From Deltaproteobacteria bacterium (GTDB lineage Bacteria; Desulfobacterota; GWC2-55-46; DRQE01): a DNA stretch of 64,000 nt. The stretch covers positions 1 to 64,000 of the forward strand of contig WGFM01000002.1 of NCBI GenBank assembly GCA_015492245.1. Reading direction: 5' to 3'. Under the pieces are notes generated by a model that saw only the letters and a program-made list of their open reading frames with translations, did no database searches and was not told where the DNA came from. Shown here one piece after another: positions 35,555 through 44,380 of this stretch. The position numbers and the translations under genes were made by a program. Position 1 is the stretch's first letter. Each line of letters opens with the position of its first letter.

Positions 35555-36988
35555 CTATTTTACGAACCACCTGGTGCCTTCTGGTGTATCCTCGAGGACA
35601 ATGCCCTTTTCCCTTAGCTCATCCCTTATGGCATCTGCACGGGCATAGTCCCGCCTTCTTCTGGCCTCTTCCCTCTCTTTTATGAGGGCTGTAATCTCTT
35701 CTGCAGGGATGGGGGCATGGCTCTTCAGGTCGTTAAAATAGGCCTCGGGCCATCGCTCGAACACACCCAGTATGCCAGAGAGCTCTTTGAACAGGCCGGC
35801 AATGGTTGTAAGCTCCTCTTCTACCTCTTCAGGCCTTCCGGTGGGTGCGCTGTCCAGAAGCCTGTTGGCCCTTGAGACCTCCTCGAACATAAGCCCTATG
35901 GTAAGGGCGGTGTTGAAGTCGTCATCCATGGCAGCCATGAAGGGTTTGAGCCTCTCTGCAAGCCTGTCTTCGGGGGGGCTGCCTTCCAGTGCCCTGGGGA
36001 ACATGTTTTTTATACGCAGCATGGTTCTGTAGAACCTCTCTGCCTTCGCCTCCGCCTCTTTGAGTGTGGTGTGGCTGTATTCTACAGGAGAACGATAATG
36101 GCTTGACAGCACAAAGAGCCGTATGCTCTCAGGGGTGTGGAGCATGAGGGCATCCCTTATGGTGAGGATGTTGCCAAGGGATTTGCTCATCTTCTCCTTT
36201 TCTATATTTACAAAACCGTTGTGCAGCCAGTACCTTGCAAATGGTTTGCCCGTGAGGGCCTCGCTCTGTGCAATCTCGTTTTCGTGATGTGGGAATATGA
36301 GGTCCTTGCCACCACCATGGATGTCTATGGTCTCACCCAGGTATTTTATGCACATGGCAGAGCACTCTATGTGCCAGCCTGGCCTACCCCTGCCCCAGGG
36401 GCTTGGCCACCAGGGCTCTTCGGGTTTGCCCTTCTTCCAGAGTGCAAAATCGAGGGGGTCCTCTTTTCTTTCGTCCACTTCCACCCTGGCACCAGCCTCG
36501 AGTTCTTCTGTGTTCTTTCCAGAGAGCTTTCCATATTCTCTGAACCTTCTGACAGAGTAGTAGACATCTCCGTCCACCACATAGGCATAGCCCTTCTCGA
36601 TTAGCCCCTTTATTGCCTCTATCATCTCTGGTATGGTTTCTGTAGCACGGGGGCGGTGTGTGGGCAGCCTCACTCCAAGGGCCTCCATGTCTTCGTCATA
36701 GGCCTTTATGTAACGCTCCGAGACCTCTTCTGTCGTGGCACCCTCTTTTCGGGCCCTGTCTATTATCTTGTCATCCACATCTGTGTAGTTACGGGCGTAG
36801 GTTACACTGTAGCCACGATACCGAAGGTATCTATATATCACATCGAATGCTATGGCGCTTCTTGCATGGCCTATGTGGCTTAAGTCATACACCGTGGGAC
36901 CACATACATACATCCTTACACGTCCTGCCTCGATGGGGATGAACTCTTCCTTCCTTCTTGTAAGAGAGTTGTGCACCTTTATACCCAT
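35555..36988 (-). CDS. cysS: cysteinyl-tRNA synthetase
   Basis: Charges tRNA-Cys. The 477-residue class I synthetase has YVCGPTVYD with a zinc cysteine, SHIGHARS (HIGH at 38-41), WHIECSAM zinc ligands and KMSKS near residues 266-270. It overlaps gltX by 10 bp and ends the ispD-ispF-gltX-cysS operon. Confidence 0.95.
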   Translation of the reverse strand: MGIKVHNSLTRRKEEFIPIEAGRVRMYVCGPTVYDLSHIGHARSAIAFDVIYRYLRYRGYSVTYARNYTDVDDKIIDRARKEGATTEEVSERYIKAYDEDMEALGVRLPTHRPRATETIPEMIEAIKGLIEKGYAYVVDGDVYYSVRRFREYGKLSGKNTEELEAGARVEVDERKEDPLDFALWKKGKPEEPWWPSPWGRGRPGWHIECSAMCIKYLGETIDIHGGGKDLIFPHHENEIAQSEALTGKPFARYWLHNGFVNIEKEKMSKSLGNILTIRDALMLHTPESIRLFVLSSHYRSPVEYSHTTLKEAEAKAERFYRTMLRIKNMFPRALEGSPPEDRLAERLKPFMAAMDDDFNTALTIGLMFEEVSRANRLLDSAPTGRPEEVEEELTTIAGLFKELSGILGVFERWPEAYFNDLKSHAPIPAEEITALIKEREEARRRRDYARADAIRDELREKGIVLEDTPEGTRWFVK

Positions 36989-38343
36989 TGTTCCACCTCT
37001 TCAAGGGCTTCTTTCAGTCTGACAATAACCTCGTCTCTACCAAGAAGAGCGAATACTCTGGACAGTTCTATACCACGGGTTGTGCCCGTAAGGGCGACCC
37101 TCAGGGGCATGAATACATCCTTTCTCTTTCTGCCCCCTTTCTTCAACCCTTCTATGATAGTGTCAAAAATGTTTTCGTCAAGTTCTTTTGCTGCCTCTAT
37201 TGCTTCGAGGGCATCTTTCAGCACCTCTGTGGAGCCACCAAGCATCCCTTTCATCTTTTCATCAGGGCAGGGCCTTTTGAGTATGGAGATGACAAGCCCT
37301 TCGAGATCTCTAAGGGTTTCTGCATTCTCCTTTACCGCCTCTATTACCGGGATGAGCCTCTCTTTATTGTAAACTGTAAGGCCATCAAGATGTCTTAAAA
37401 GCTCTTCTGCCGATGCCCTCTCTATGGCGGTCTTGTTCAACCTTTTGAGCATCCCTCTATCGAACACAGAAGGGCTTTTCGATAGATTTTCTGGAGAAAA
37501 TCTATCTACCATTTCCTCAAGGCTCAGCAGCCCCTCTGTGTGCCATCCAAGTTTGCTTGCACAGTTCAGTATGGCGATGGGCAGATAACCCTCCTTTTTC
37601 AGTTCCTTTATGGATGCCTCTGTGTGGCGTTTGCCCAGGGGTTTTCTGTCATGCCCTGTTACAAGGGGCAGGTGTATGTATTCGGGCACAGTGAAACCCA
37701 GTGCCCTTATGAGGGCTATCTGGCGAGGGGTATTGGGCAGGTGATCCTCGCCCCGTATTATGTGGGTTATGCCCATCGTGGCATCATCGACCACACAGGC
37801 AAGGTTGTAGGTGGCCCTGCCGGTAGAATCCAGGATGATGAAGTCTCCCATGTCCTTGCCAGAAAATCCAAGCCTTCCATAGACCCTGTCTATGAAGACT
37901 ATCTTCTCCGGGGGCATACAGAACCTTATTACATGGCCCTCTCCGTGTGGCGATGGTTCTCTGGCGTTCAGGCATCTTCTGTCGTACACAGGTGGCCTTC
38001 CCCTTGCGAGTCGGGTTCGTCTCAGTTCTTCGAGCCTTTCCTTCGAGCAGTAGCACCTGTAGGCATGGCCTTCTTCAAGGAGCCCTTCTGCATACATCTG
38101 GTAGATAGCACCCCTTTCAGACTGTCGCAGAGGCCTGTCATCCCACAGTAGCCCCAGAAACTCAAGGTCCTCGAGGATTGTCTTCTCATACTCTGGCCTT
38201 GCGCGCAGGGGGTCTGTGTTCTCTATCCTCAAGAGAAAGTTGCCCCCTGCCTGCCTTGCAAACAGGAAGTTAAAGAGGGCTGTCCTTATGTTTCCTATAT
38301 GGAGGTAGCCTGTTGGAGAGGGTGCAAACCTTGTTCTTACCAT
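36979..38343 (-). CDS. gltX: glutamyl-tRNA synthetase
   Basis: A 454-residue class I synthetase. It shows APSPTGYLHIGNIRTALF (HIGN at 15-18) and a KMSKS-equivalent in RKPLGKRHTEAS, a variant of the usual KLSKRHG. The YCSKERLEELR region is typical of GluRS. The KLSKR variation could mean a non-discriminating or diverged form; a gatCAB locus is not in the window. Confidence 0.9.
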   Translation of the reverse strand: MVRTRFAPSPTGYLHIGNIRTALFNFLFARQAGGNFLLRIENTDPLRARPEYEKTILEDLEFLGLLWDDRPLRQSERGAIYQMYAEGLLEEGHAYRCYCSKERLEELRRTRLARGRPPVYDRRCLNAREPSPHGEGHVIRFCMPPEKIVFIDRVYGRLGFSGKDMGDFIILDSTGRATYNLACVVDDATMGITHIIRGEDHLPNTPRQIALIRALGFTVPEYIHLPLVTGHDRKPLGKRHTEASIKELKKEGYLPIAILNCASKLGWHTEGLLSLEEMVDRFSPENLSKSPSVFDRGMLKRLNKTAIERASAEELLRHLDGLTVYNKERLIPVIEAVKENAETLRDLEGLVISILKRPCPDEKMKGMLGGSTEVLKDALEAIEAAKELDENIFDTIIEGLKKGGRKRKDVFMPLRVALTGTTRGIELSRVFALLGRDEVIVRLKEALEEVEQWV

Positions 38344-38829
38344 CTATACCTCTACGGGGGCTTCTTCTATGAGGCATACCGCATAGGCAGAGATTGCCCT
38401 GCCACCGCCTGTTATACCCATGCCTTCCTCTGTGGTTGCCTTTATGTTCACATAAGACTCTGGGATATTGAGCTTTTCCGAAATCTTCACCGTCATAAGT
38501 GGTATGTGGTCTTTGAGCCTTGGCCTTTCGCACACCACCGTTGCATCTATGTTTACCACACGCCAGCCTGCCTCCTCTACGAGGCTTCCTGTATACTCAA
38601 GGAGCAGGAGGCTCGATATATCCCTGAAGCGTGGGTCATCTGGTGGAAAGTGTCTTCCTATGTCTCCCCGTGCCGAAGCCCCCAGCAGGGCATCTATTAT
38701 TGCATGGATGAGCACATCAGCATCTGAGTGTCCCAGAAGCCCCAGCGGATACTCTATCTCCACACCACCGAGCACAAGCCTCCTTTCGGGCACAAGCCTG
38801 TGCACATCGTAGCCAAAGCCCACACGCAT
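38344..38829 (-). CDS. ispF: 2-C-methyl-D-erythritol 2,4-cyclodiphosphate synthase
   Basis: MEP isoprenoid-pathway enzyme, 161 residues. It shows RVGFGYDVHRL with zinc ligands, GHSDADVLIHAIIDALLGA and VNIKATTEEGMG. Start ATG 38829 lies 7 bp past the ispD stop; a longer frame from 38856 would overlap ispD. It follows ispD, an order common to many bacteria. Confidence 0.94.
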   Translation of the reverse strand: MRVGFGYDVHRLVPERRLVLGGVEIEYPLGLLGHSDADVLIHAIIDALLGASARGDIGRHFPPDDPRFRDISSLLLLEYTGSLVEEAGWRVVNIDATVVCERPRLKDHIPLMTVKISEKLNIPESYVNIKATTEEGMGITGGGRAISAYAVCLIEEAPVEV

Positions 38830-38836
38830 GCTTCTT

Positions 38837-39538
38837 TTAGCCCCCTCTTTTTTCAAGAATATTCTCTGCCATCAGGATGTCCTCCTCTGTGGTTATCTTT
38901 ATGTTATCATATGCGCCTTCCACCACATAGACCTCTTTGCCCAGAAGTTCAACGAGTGTGCTGTCGTCTGTGGCAGAAACACCCTTTTCCATGGCCATTG
39001 TGTGTGCCCTCTTCAACACATCGAAGCTGAACGCCTGCGGGGTCTGTATTAGTCTGAGAGTGTCTCGTGGTATGGTTCGTCTGACCACCCCGTCTTCAAG
39101 CTCCTTCACCGTGTCCTTTGGCACCACACCGCATACAGCCGCCACCCTGCCCTCTGTAACGGGGCGGAGGGTTCGCTCCAAAAGTGCCTGTGTAACGAAG
39201 GGCCTTGCCCCATCGTGGACTACTATGTGGCGGGGTGTGTACTCCTCGGCCTTTTCAAGTCCATTCCATACAGATGCCTGCCGCTCGCTTCCGCCAGCCA
39301 CCACAGATAGGACCTTGCGAAGACCATATCTTTCCACCACATGGAGTCTGCATCTTTCCACATCATCAGGTGTTACCACCACAACCACGCCGTCTATAAG
39401 CTCCGAGGTTTCGAACACATTGAGTGTATGGTAGAGAACAGGCCTTCCACCCAGTTCAAGGTAGGCCTTCTTTCTGTAACCCAGCCTCTTGCCTCGTCCT
39501 GCAGATGGTACTATTGCGATTGTTCTGGTCTTTGTCAT
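38837..39538 (-). CDS. ispD: 2-C-methyl-D-erythritol 4-phosphate cytidylyltransferase
   Basis: Transfers CMP to methylerythritol phosphate. The 233-residue protein has the nucleotide loop VPSAGRGKRLG near residues 11-21, VVHDGARPF and TPQAFSFD, the usual IspD signatures. It heads a minus-strand operon ispD-ispF-gltX-cysS. Confidence 0.93.
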   Translation of the reverse strand: MTKTRTIAIVPSAGRGKRLGYRKKAYLELGGRPVLYHTLNVFETSELIDGVVVVVTPDDVERCRLHVVERYGLRKVLSVVAGGSERQASVWNGLEKAEEYTPRHIVVHDGARPFVTQALLERTLRPVTEGRVAAVCGVVPKDTVKELEDGVVRRTIPRDTLRLIQTPQAFSFDVLKRAHTMAMEKGVSATDDSTLVELLGKEVYVVEGAYDNIKITTEEDILMAENILEKRGG

Positions 39539-39598
39539 GGATTATTCGGAAATCCTCATGGAGAGAGTCCTGTGAGGGCACCTTTATTGAAGAGTGTG

Positions 39599-40654
39599 TC
39601 AGGATATAACACTTACCACATTGTCGGACTTTTTCCCATCCCTCACCCTGGAGAATATCATTCTACCTGTGGATGTCTGCAGTATGCTTGTAACCACCAC
39701 ATCTATGGTCTTGCCCACATGGTCGCAACCCTCGTCTATGACCACCATGGTGCCGTCATCGAGATAGCCAACGCCCTGCTTGTCTTCCTTACCCTCTTTG
39801 AGCACATATATGTGGATGGTCTCGCCCGGCAGGATGGCAGGCTTCAGGGCATTTGCAAGCGCGTTTATGCTGAGCACCGACACACGATGCAGCTTTGCCA
39901 TCTTGTTGAGGTTTATATCGTTTGTAAGAAGTTTTGCATCGTGGCGTCTTGCGAGGGCCACAAGCTTCATGTCAACCTGTTTTATGTGGGTGAAGTCCTC
40001 ATCGGATATGACTATGTCTATATCCCTTTCGCGCTGCAGGCGTTCGAGTATGTCGAGCCCCCGTGTGCCCTTTGCCTTCTTCAGTGGGTCATGGGAGTCT
40101 GCAAGATACTGGAGCTCTTCGAGCACGAAGTGGGGTATTATGAATGTTCCCTCTATGAAGCCTGTCTCACATATGTCCGAAAGCCTTCCGTCTATTATAA
40201 CGCTGGTGTCCACAACCATGCTGGAAGGCTTTCTTTCCTTTTCGTCTTTCTGTTGATGATGCTGAATGCCGACAAGCCACTCTGTATCGAACTCATCGGC
40301 CTTTTTCATGCCTATGCTTAAGCCCAGATAACCCATTACGCAGTTCATGAAGAGGTAGGTTGAGATTTCAAGATAGGGGTTGTCGAGAAAATGCATCACC
40401 AGAGGATATGTGAGAAGGTTGGCAACCACAAGTCCTATTATGAGCCCTATGGCACCACCTATGACCGTCTTTAGAGAGGCATCGTTTATCTTCTCTTCGA
40501 ACCTCAGGGCTACAAGGGCTATCATTATACCGCCCACAAACCCTGTAAACGCTATCTCGTGGTCTCCCACTATCTGTCTCAGTATGAAGTAGCCACTGAA
40601 TGAGGCGAATATGACCAGCAACAACCTCATAAGTATGAAGCGAGACATCATCAT
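39599..40654 (-). CDS. membrane PIN/TRAM domain protein (YacL type)
   Basis: A 351-residue protein with about four N-terminal membrane helices (to about residue 120), a PIN nuclease domain with acidic residues in VVDTSVIIDGR, VLEELQ and LLTNDINLN, and a C-terminal TRAM domain (LPGETIHIYVLKEG onward). It is YacL-like. The start overlaps the carD stop (ATGA), so carD and this gene are one unit, and ispD follows 60 bp downstream, a frequent order. Confidence 0.9.
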   Translation of the reverse strand: MMMSRFILMRLLLVIFASFSGYFILRQIVGDHEIAFTGFVGGIMIALVALRFEEKINDASLKTVIGGAIGLIIGLVVANLLTYPLVMHFLDNPYLEISTYLFMNCVMGYLGLSIGMKKADEFDTEWLVGIQHHQQKDEKERKPSSMVVDTSVIIDGRLSDICETGFIEGTFIIPHFVLEELQYLADSHDPLKKAKGTRGLDILERLQRERDIDIVISDEDFTHIKQVDMKLVALARRHDAKLLTNDINLNKMAKLHRVSVLSINALANALKPAILPGETIHIYVLKEGKEDKQGVGYLDDGTMVVIDEGCDHVGKTIDVVVTSILQTSTGRMIFSRVRDGKKSDNVVSVIS

Positions 40655-41175
40655 GACTTGCCCTCTTTTCCCTGCATGATGCGTTCAAGCTCTTCGGCTA
40701 TCTTCTGCTCGTCCGCATTCTTTGCAGCTGAGATTTCCTTTACAAGGAGGTTTCTCGCCGTATCGAGCATCTTTCTCTCGCCAAAGGAGAGTTCCTTGCC
40801 GTGTTTGAGAAGATAGAGCTCACGCAACACCCTTGCCACCTCCATGGCACAGCCTGTCTTTATGCGCTCCGTGTATTCACGGTATCTACGGTTCCATGTG
40901 GTCTGGGTATCGAGGCTTATCTCCTTTCTGTCTTTCAGAATGGAATAGACCTTTGGTATCATACTTTTTTTCATTATGCGTCGCATACCAAGGGATGATG
41001 CATTCTTGACAGGCACCATTATGGTGGCGTCCGAACCAAGGACCTTCAATACATAGAAAGCCTGATCCTCTCCTGAAATGGTTCTTTTCTCTATCTTCTG
41101 TATTAATGTAACACCGTGGGCTGGATATACTGCAAGTTCACCTACCTTGAACTCAAAGACATCCCCTCTCGACAT
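40651..41175 (-). CDS. carD: CarD family transcriptional regulator
   Basis: A 174-residue CarD/CdnL-type protein that binds RNA polymerase beta and stabilises open promoter complexes. The N-terminal RID domain has FKVGELAVYPAHGV and the C-terminal helical DNA-binding part has WNRRYREYTERI and KELSFGERKMLDTARNLL. ATG 41175 was chosen because it follows AGGA at the right distance and a longer frame from 41286 extends through the promoter. Confidence 0.9.
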   Translation of the reverse strand: MSRGDVFEFKVGELAVYPAHGVTLIQKIEKRTISGEDQAFYVLKVLGSDATIMVPVKNASSLGMRRIMKKSMIPKVYSILKDRKEISLDTQTTWNRRYREYTERIKTGCAMEVARVLRELYLLKHGKELSFGERKMLDTARNLLVKEISAAKNADEQKIAEELERIMQGKEGKS

Positions 41176-41221
41176 GAAAAAATCCTTTCTTTTAAGGTTG
41201 GACAAAAAAAACCTCAATTTA

Positions 41222-41250
41222 AGTTTAACATATGTAAAAAGGGAGGTCAA
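41222..41250 (-). promoter_or_regulatory. promoter for carD
   Basis: On the minus strand, TTGACC (41250-41245), a 17-bp spacer and TAAACT (41227-41222), giving a leader of about 40 nt. Confidence 0.65.
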
Positions 41251-41269
41251 GAATGAATAAAAAGGGTAG

Positions 41270-41390
41270 AAAATATTAAAAAACATGAGGTCTGGGGGTT
41301 GTCCAGAGGATCACTGGCAGAAGATAGTCTCCATAGGGCGAGCAGCAACCATTGGCGGGGTGTGGAACATGGACTGAGGCCGCGAGATAA
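41270..41390. other. non-coding interval between carD promoter and tRNA-Leu terminator
   Basis: No plausible gene. Short complementary pairs exist (TCTGG/CCAGA at about 41291-41307, GGTTG/CAACC), but I could not match a known RNA class. The signature loop sequences of SRP RNA and 6S RNA are not visible on either strand. Confidence 0.35.
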
Positions 41391-41414
41391 GAAAAGCTGG
41401 CCCTTCTGCCAGCT
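41391..41414 (-). terminator. intrinsic terminator of tRNA-Leu
   Basis: Read on the minus strand, AGCTGGC (41414-41408), a 6-nt loop and GCCAGCT (41401-41395) are followed by TTTTC. It lies 13 bp downstream of the tRNA 3' end. Confidence 0.75.
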
Positions 41415-41426
41415 CGTTGTTATCCA

Positions 41427-41511
41427 TGGTGCCGAAGGGGGGATTCGAACCCCCACGGGTCTCCCCACCACCCCCTCAAGATGGCGTGTCTACCAATTCC
41501 ACCACTTCGGC
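41427..41511 (-). tRNA. tRNA-Leu (GAG)
   Basis: An 85-nt class II tRNA with a long variable arm. Acceptor GCCGAAG pairs with CTTCGGC, the D arm has TGGTAGACAC, the anticodon loop TTGAGGG gives GAG, the T arm is GGGGG/CCCCC with TTCGAAT, and CCA is encoded (41427-41429). Confidence 0.95.
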
Positions 41512-41528
41512 ACGAAAGGGTAATAACC

Positions 41529-41557
41529 ATTTTACCCAGGGGCACCCTGTTAGTCAA
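41529..41557 (-). promoter_or_regulatory. promoter for tRNA-Leu
   Basis: On the minus strand, TTGACT (41557-41552), a 17-bp spacer and TAAAAT (41534-41529), 17 bp before the tRNA. Confidence 0.7.
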
Positions 41558-41678
41558 GCCCAAATCCTGCATGAATCGTCAGGTTGGGCCCAGTTAAAGG
41601 AATCATGGAGGTGTTAGGGTCTCTGTGGCGAGTATCTGCAAAGAAGAAGGTGCCACATGTAAGAGGGGATATTCTGTC

Positions 41679-41708
41679 TTGACAAGGGTTTTTCCTTTGT
41701 GATAGGAT
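41679..41708 (+). promoter_or_regulatory. likely promoter for the redox module
   Basis: TTGACA (41679-41684), an 18-bp spacer and TAGGAT (41703-41708), about 60 bp before the first gene. A TGTGGC/GCCACA inverted pair (41624-41629 and 41652-41657) lies just upstream. Confidence 0.55.
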
Positions 41709-41768
41709 TAGGGAAAATTTTTCTGGATACTGTATACAAAACTTTTTCCTTCAAGAGGTGCCTGTCCT

Positions 41769-42068
41769 ATGGCTGGAGACAAGAGGTTCAATCCTGAAAA
41801 GGATACTTCCACAGAGAAAGGGCTTCACAGGCGCACATTCCTCAAAGGCATGCTGGCAGGCGGTGTTGTTCTGTCCACGGGCGGGATTATTGCGGGAAAA
41901 CTCATGTCTTCAGGTGGAGCCATAAATCCACAGAAGGCCTACCTGCGCGATATTCTGGCAGGCGACAGGGTGCTCAGGGAGAGAGAGTATGTGCTCATGA
42001 GTGATGATGAGAAGAGAAGGCTTTTAGCCTTCTTCGAGGCAAACTACAGGAAGGCCCGGAAGGAGTAG
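41769..42068 (+). CDS. small Tat-signal protein of the redox module
   Basis: A 99-residue protein with a twin-arginine-type signal (HRRTFLKGMLAGGVVLS, residues about 20-36), so it is probably exported or anchored outside the inner membrane. It has no cysteines. Its C-terminal sequence YVLMSDDEKRRLLAFFEANYRK resembles the segment YRLMTDEEKRDAIERLENRY just after the signal of the next protein, so the two may be related, or one split from the other. Function unknown; probably an accessory or structural subunit. Confidence 0.65.
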   Translation: MAGDKRFNPEKDTSTEKGLHRRTFLKGMLAGGVVLSTGGIIAGKLMSSGGAINPQKAYLRDILAGDRVLREREYVLMSDDEKRRLLAFFEANYRKARKE

Positions 42069-42073
42069 AAGGG

Positions 42074-43108
42074 TTGAAGAAAGACAGGAAGATATTACAG
42101 GACGATTCTACAGATAAGAAGGATAGGCCAGAGGGCTCATCGAGAAGGGATTTTCTCAAAAAGACAGGGCTTTCTGCCCTGATGGGTGCGGCAGCGCTAC
42201 TTACAGGCAAGGACGAGGCAGAGGCCAGGGTTAGCTGGGCAGAGTGGTTCCAGAAGAACTACAGGCTCATGACCGACGAGGAGAAACGCGATGCCATAGA
42301 GAGGCTTGAGAATCGCTACACCGAAGAGTACGGGAAGAAGGTTACCGTTGATGGCACACCGGCACAGGAGGGTGTGCTGCTTGGCTATGCACTCAACATA
42401 CAGAAGTGTATAGGCTGCAGAAGGTGTGTATATGCCTGTGTCGAGGAGAACAACCAGTCGCGTTATGACCCGCAGATACAGTGGATAAGGGTTATAAGGA
42501 TGGAGAAGGGCAAGTTCTCCCAGGAGTACATGGACAAGGGCTATCCGCGAGACTATGGCATACAGGTGGGAGGACACTCGGGCAAGCCAGCTGGTGTAAC
42601 ACTCGAGGGGCAGCACTACTACGAGCCAGACGAGGTGCCTGAAAAGGATGCCTTCTATTTTCCCATCCAGTGCATGCAATGTGAAAAACCACCCTGTGTG
42701 AAGGTATGCCCCGTGAGGGCTACCTACAGGGACCCGGACGGAATAGTGGTGATAGACTACAACTGGTGTATAGGCTGCAGGATGTGCATAGGGGCATGCC
42801 CCTACTGGGCAAGAAGGTTCAACTGGGGAGAGCCCAACCTGTCAAAGGAAGAGCTCAACCCCAACACACATTACCTTGGTAACAGGCCAAGGATGAAAGG
42901 GGTGGTGGAAAAGTGCACCTTCTGTATCCAGAGGACCAGAAAGGGCAGATACACCTCCTGTGTGGAGGTATGTCCCGTGGGGGCAAGAAAGTTCGGAAAT
43001 CTGCTCGATCCCAACAGTGAGGTGAGAAAGATTCTCGAAAGAAAGAAGGTGTTCAGGCTCAGGGCAGAGCTGAACACATATCCCAAGTTCTTCTATTTCT
43101 TAGATTAG
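42074..43108 (+). CDS. exported four-cluster Fe-S protein (DmsB/NrfC/DsrO-like)
   Basis: A 344-residue electron-transfer subunit. It has a Tat signal (SSRRDFLKKTGLSALMGAAA) and four [4Fe-4S] ferredoxin-type motifs at about residues 112-122 (CIGCRRCVYAC), 201-214 (CMQCEKPPCVKVCP), 232-242 (CIGCRMCIGAC) and 281-302 (CTFC with CVEVCP). That is the four-cluster pattern of NrfC/DmsB-type subunits. TTG 42074 lies 5 bp after the preceding stop. It should relay electrons between the NrfD-like quinone subunit and the cytochrome. No catalytic molybdenum subunit gene adjoins. Confidence 0.85.
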   Translation: MKKDRKILQDDSTDKKDRPEGSSRRDFLKKTGLSALMGAAALLTGKDEAEARVSWAEWFQKNYRLMTDEEKRDAIERLENRYTEEYGKKVTVDGTPAQEGVLLGYALNIQKCIGCRRCVYACVEENNQSRYDPQIQWIRVIRMEKGKFSQEYMDKGYPRDYGIQVGGHSGKPAGVTLEGQHYYEPDEVPEKDAFYFPIQCMQCEKPPCVKVCPVRATYRDPDGIVVIDYNWCIGCRMCIGACPYWARRFNWGEPNLSKEELNPNTHYLGNRPRMKGVVEKCTFCIQRTRKGRYTSCVEVCPVGARKFGNLLDPNSEVRKILERKKVFRLRAELNTYPKFFYFLD

Positions 43109-43120
43109 GATGTCAGGGGT

Positions 43121-44380
43121 ATGGGAAGATTCATAAGGTTTGTTATAGATTGCACCACATACTCCCTTAAAGGGGGGAGGCTCTACTACGGCTGGCTCCT
43201 TTTCCTTCTTTTCTTCATGCCTTTCTGGCTCTTTGGCTGGTACGAGCAACTCTCAAAGGGCCTCGTAGTTACAGGGCTACATGATCAGGTGAGCTGGGGG
43301 GTGTATCTTTCCAACTTCGTCTTCCTTGTGGGTGTTGCAGCTGCCGCTGTTACGGTGGTCTTTCCTGCATATGCCTATGGAAGAAGGGAGCTGAAGAAGG
43401 TTGCCGTAATAGGAGAGATGCTCGCCATATCAGCGGTTACCATGTGTATGCTCTTCGTTATAGCCCACATGGGGCGGCCTGACAGGTTGTGGCACATAAT
43501 TCCGGTGATAGGTATATTCAACTGGCCAAACTCGATGCTCACATGGGATGTTGTAGTGCTCAACGGCTATCTTCTGCTCAACTTCTACTGTGCATTCTAC
43601 TATCTATACAAGAGATATGTGGGTGAAGAGGTAAACTACAGCCTCTTCATGCCCGTTGTGTATGTTGCCATGGTCTGGGCACTGAGCATACATACCGTTA
43701 CGGCATTTCTGCTCAACACCATGCCTGCAAGACCCCTGTGGTTTCATTCCATAATGCCCATAAAGTTCATATCCACAGCCTTTGCATCAGGGCCTGCACT
43801 CATGATACTGGCCTTCTTCGTAATACGCAGGTATACAAGGCTCAAGATAGGCGATGATGCCATAAACTTCATGTCCCAGGTATTCGTGTGGTGCCTGGGG
43901 ATAGCCCTGTTTCTGCTGCTCTCAGAGGTGGTTACAGAGCTCTACCCGGCCACAGAGCACTCCTATTCGCTACAGTATCTCATGTTCGGCTGGCACGGGC
44001 TGGGTAAGCTCACCCCCTGGTGGTGGTTTGCCATAATACTTATGGTTTCAACATTCATACTGCTTCTGTTCCCTAACATAAGAAAGAATCACACAATACT
44101 TCCCTACATATGTGGGGCAGCATTCTTCGGCATCTGGATAGAGAAGGGCATGGGGCTTGTTATCCCCGGCTTCATACCAAGCCCCATAGGGGAATTTACA
44201 GAGTACACCCCGAGCTGGATAGAGATATTCATATCCAGTGGTAACTGGGCCTTCGGCATCCTGATGTTCACCCTGCTTACAAAGGGCACCATAGGGGTTA
44301 TCACCGGCGAGGTGCGCTACGGTGGGCAGGCCGTTGAGGCCGTTGAAGAAGACCCTGGTCTTTCAGGAGAAGGGGCATGA
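43121..44380 (+). CDS. NrfD-like integral membrane quinone-interacting subunit
   Basis: A 419-residue polytopic inner-membrane protein of the NrfD/PsrC family with roughly nine or ten hydrophobic helices. It contains WGVYLSNFVFLVGVAAAAVTVV, HMGRPDRLWH and FNWPNSMLTWDVVVLNGY, family landmarks. Such subunits oxidise or reduce menaquinone. It starts 12 bp after the Fe-S gene and overlaps the cytochrome gene by 4 bp, so all three subunits should form one complex. Confidence 0.88.
   Translation: MGRFIRFVIDCTTYSLKGGRLYYGWLLFLLFFMPFWLFGWYEQLSKGLVVTGLHDQVSWGVYLSNFVFLVGVAAAAVTVVFPAYAYGRRELKKVAVIGEMLAISAVTMCMLFVIAHMGRPDRLWHIIPVIGIFNWPNSMLTWDVVVLNGYLLLNFYCAFYYLYKRYVGEEVNYSLFMPVVYVAMVWALSIHTVTAFLLNTMPARPLWFHSIMPIKFISTAFASGPALMILAFFVIRRYTRLKIGDDAINFMSQVFVWCLGIALFLLLSEVVTELYPATEHSYSLQYLMFGWHGLGKLTPWWWFAIILMVSTFILLLFPNIRKNHTILPYICGAAFFGIWIEKGMGLVIPGFIPSPIGEFTEYTPSWIEIFISSGNWAFGILMFTLLTKGTIGVITGEVRYGGQAVEAVEEDPGLSGEGA

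Noticed and set aside
39341-40321. A 326-residue plus-strand ORF opposite ispD and the PIN/TRAM gene
   Set aside because: Spans two convincing minus-strand genes and is rich in Cys/His/Tyr as expected for shadows here.
41270-41390. Possible SRP RNA or 6S RNA next to tRNA-Leu
   Set aside because: The conserved SRP helix-8 sequence (GGAAGGAAGCAGC type) is absent, and no 6S-like closing stem with central bubble was found.
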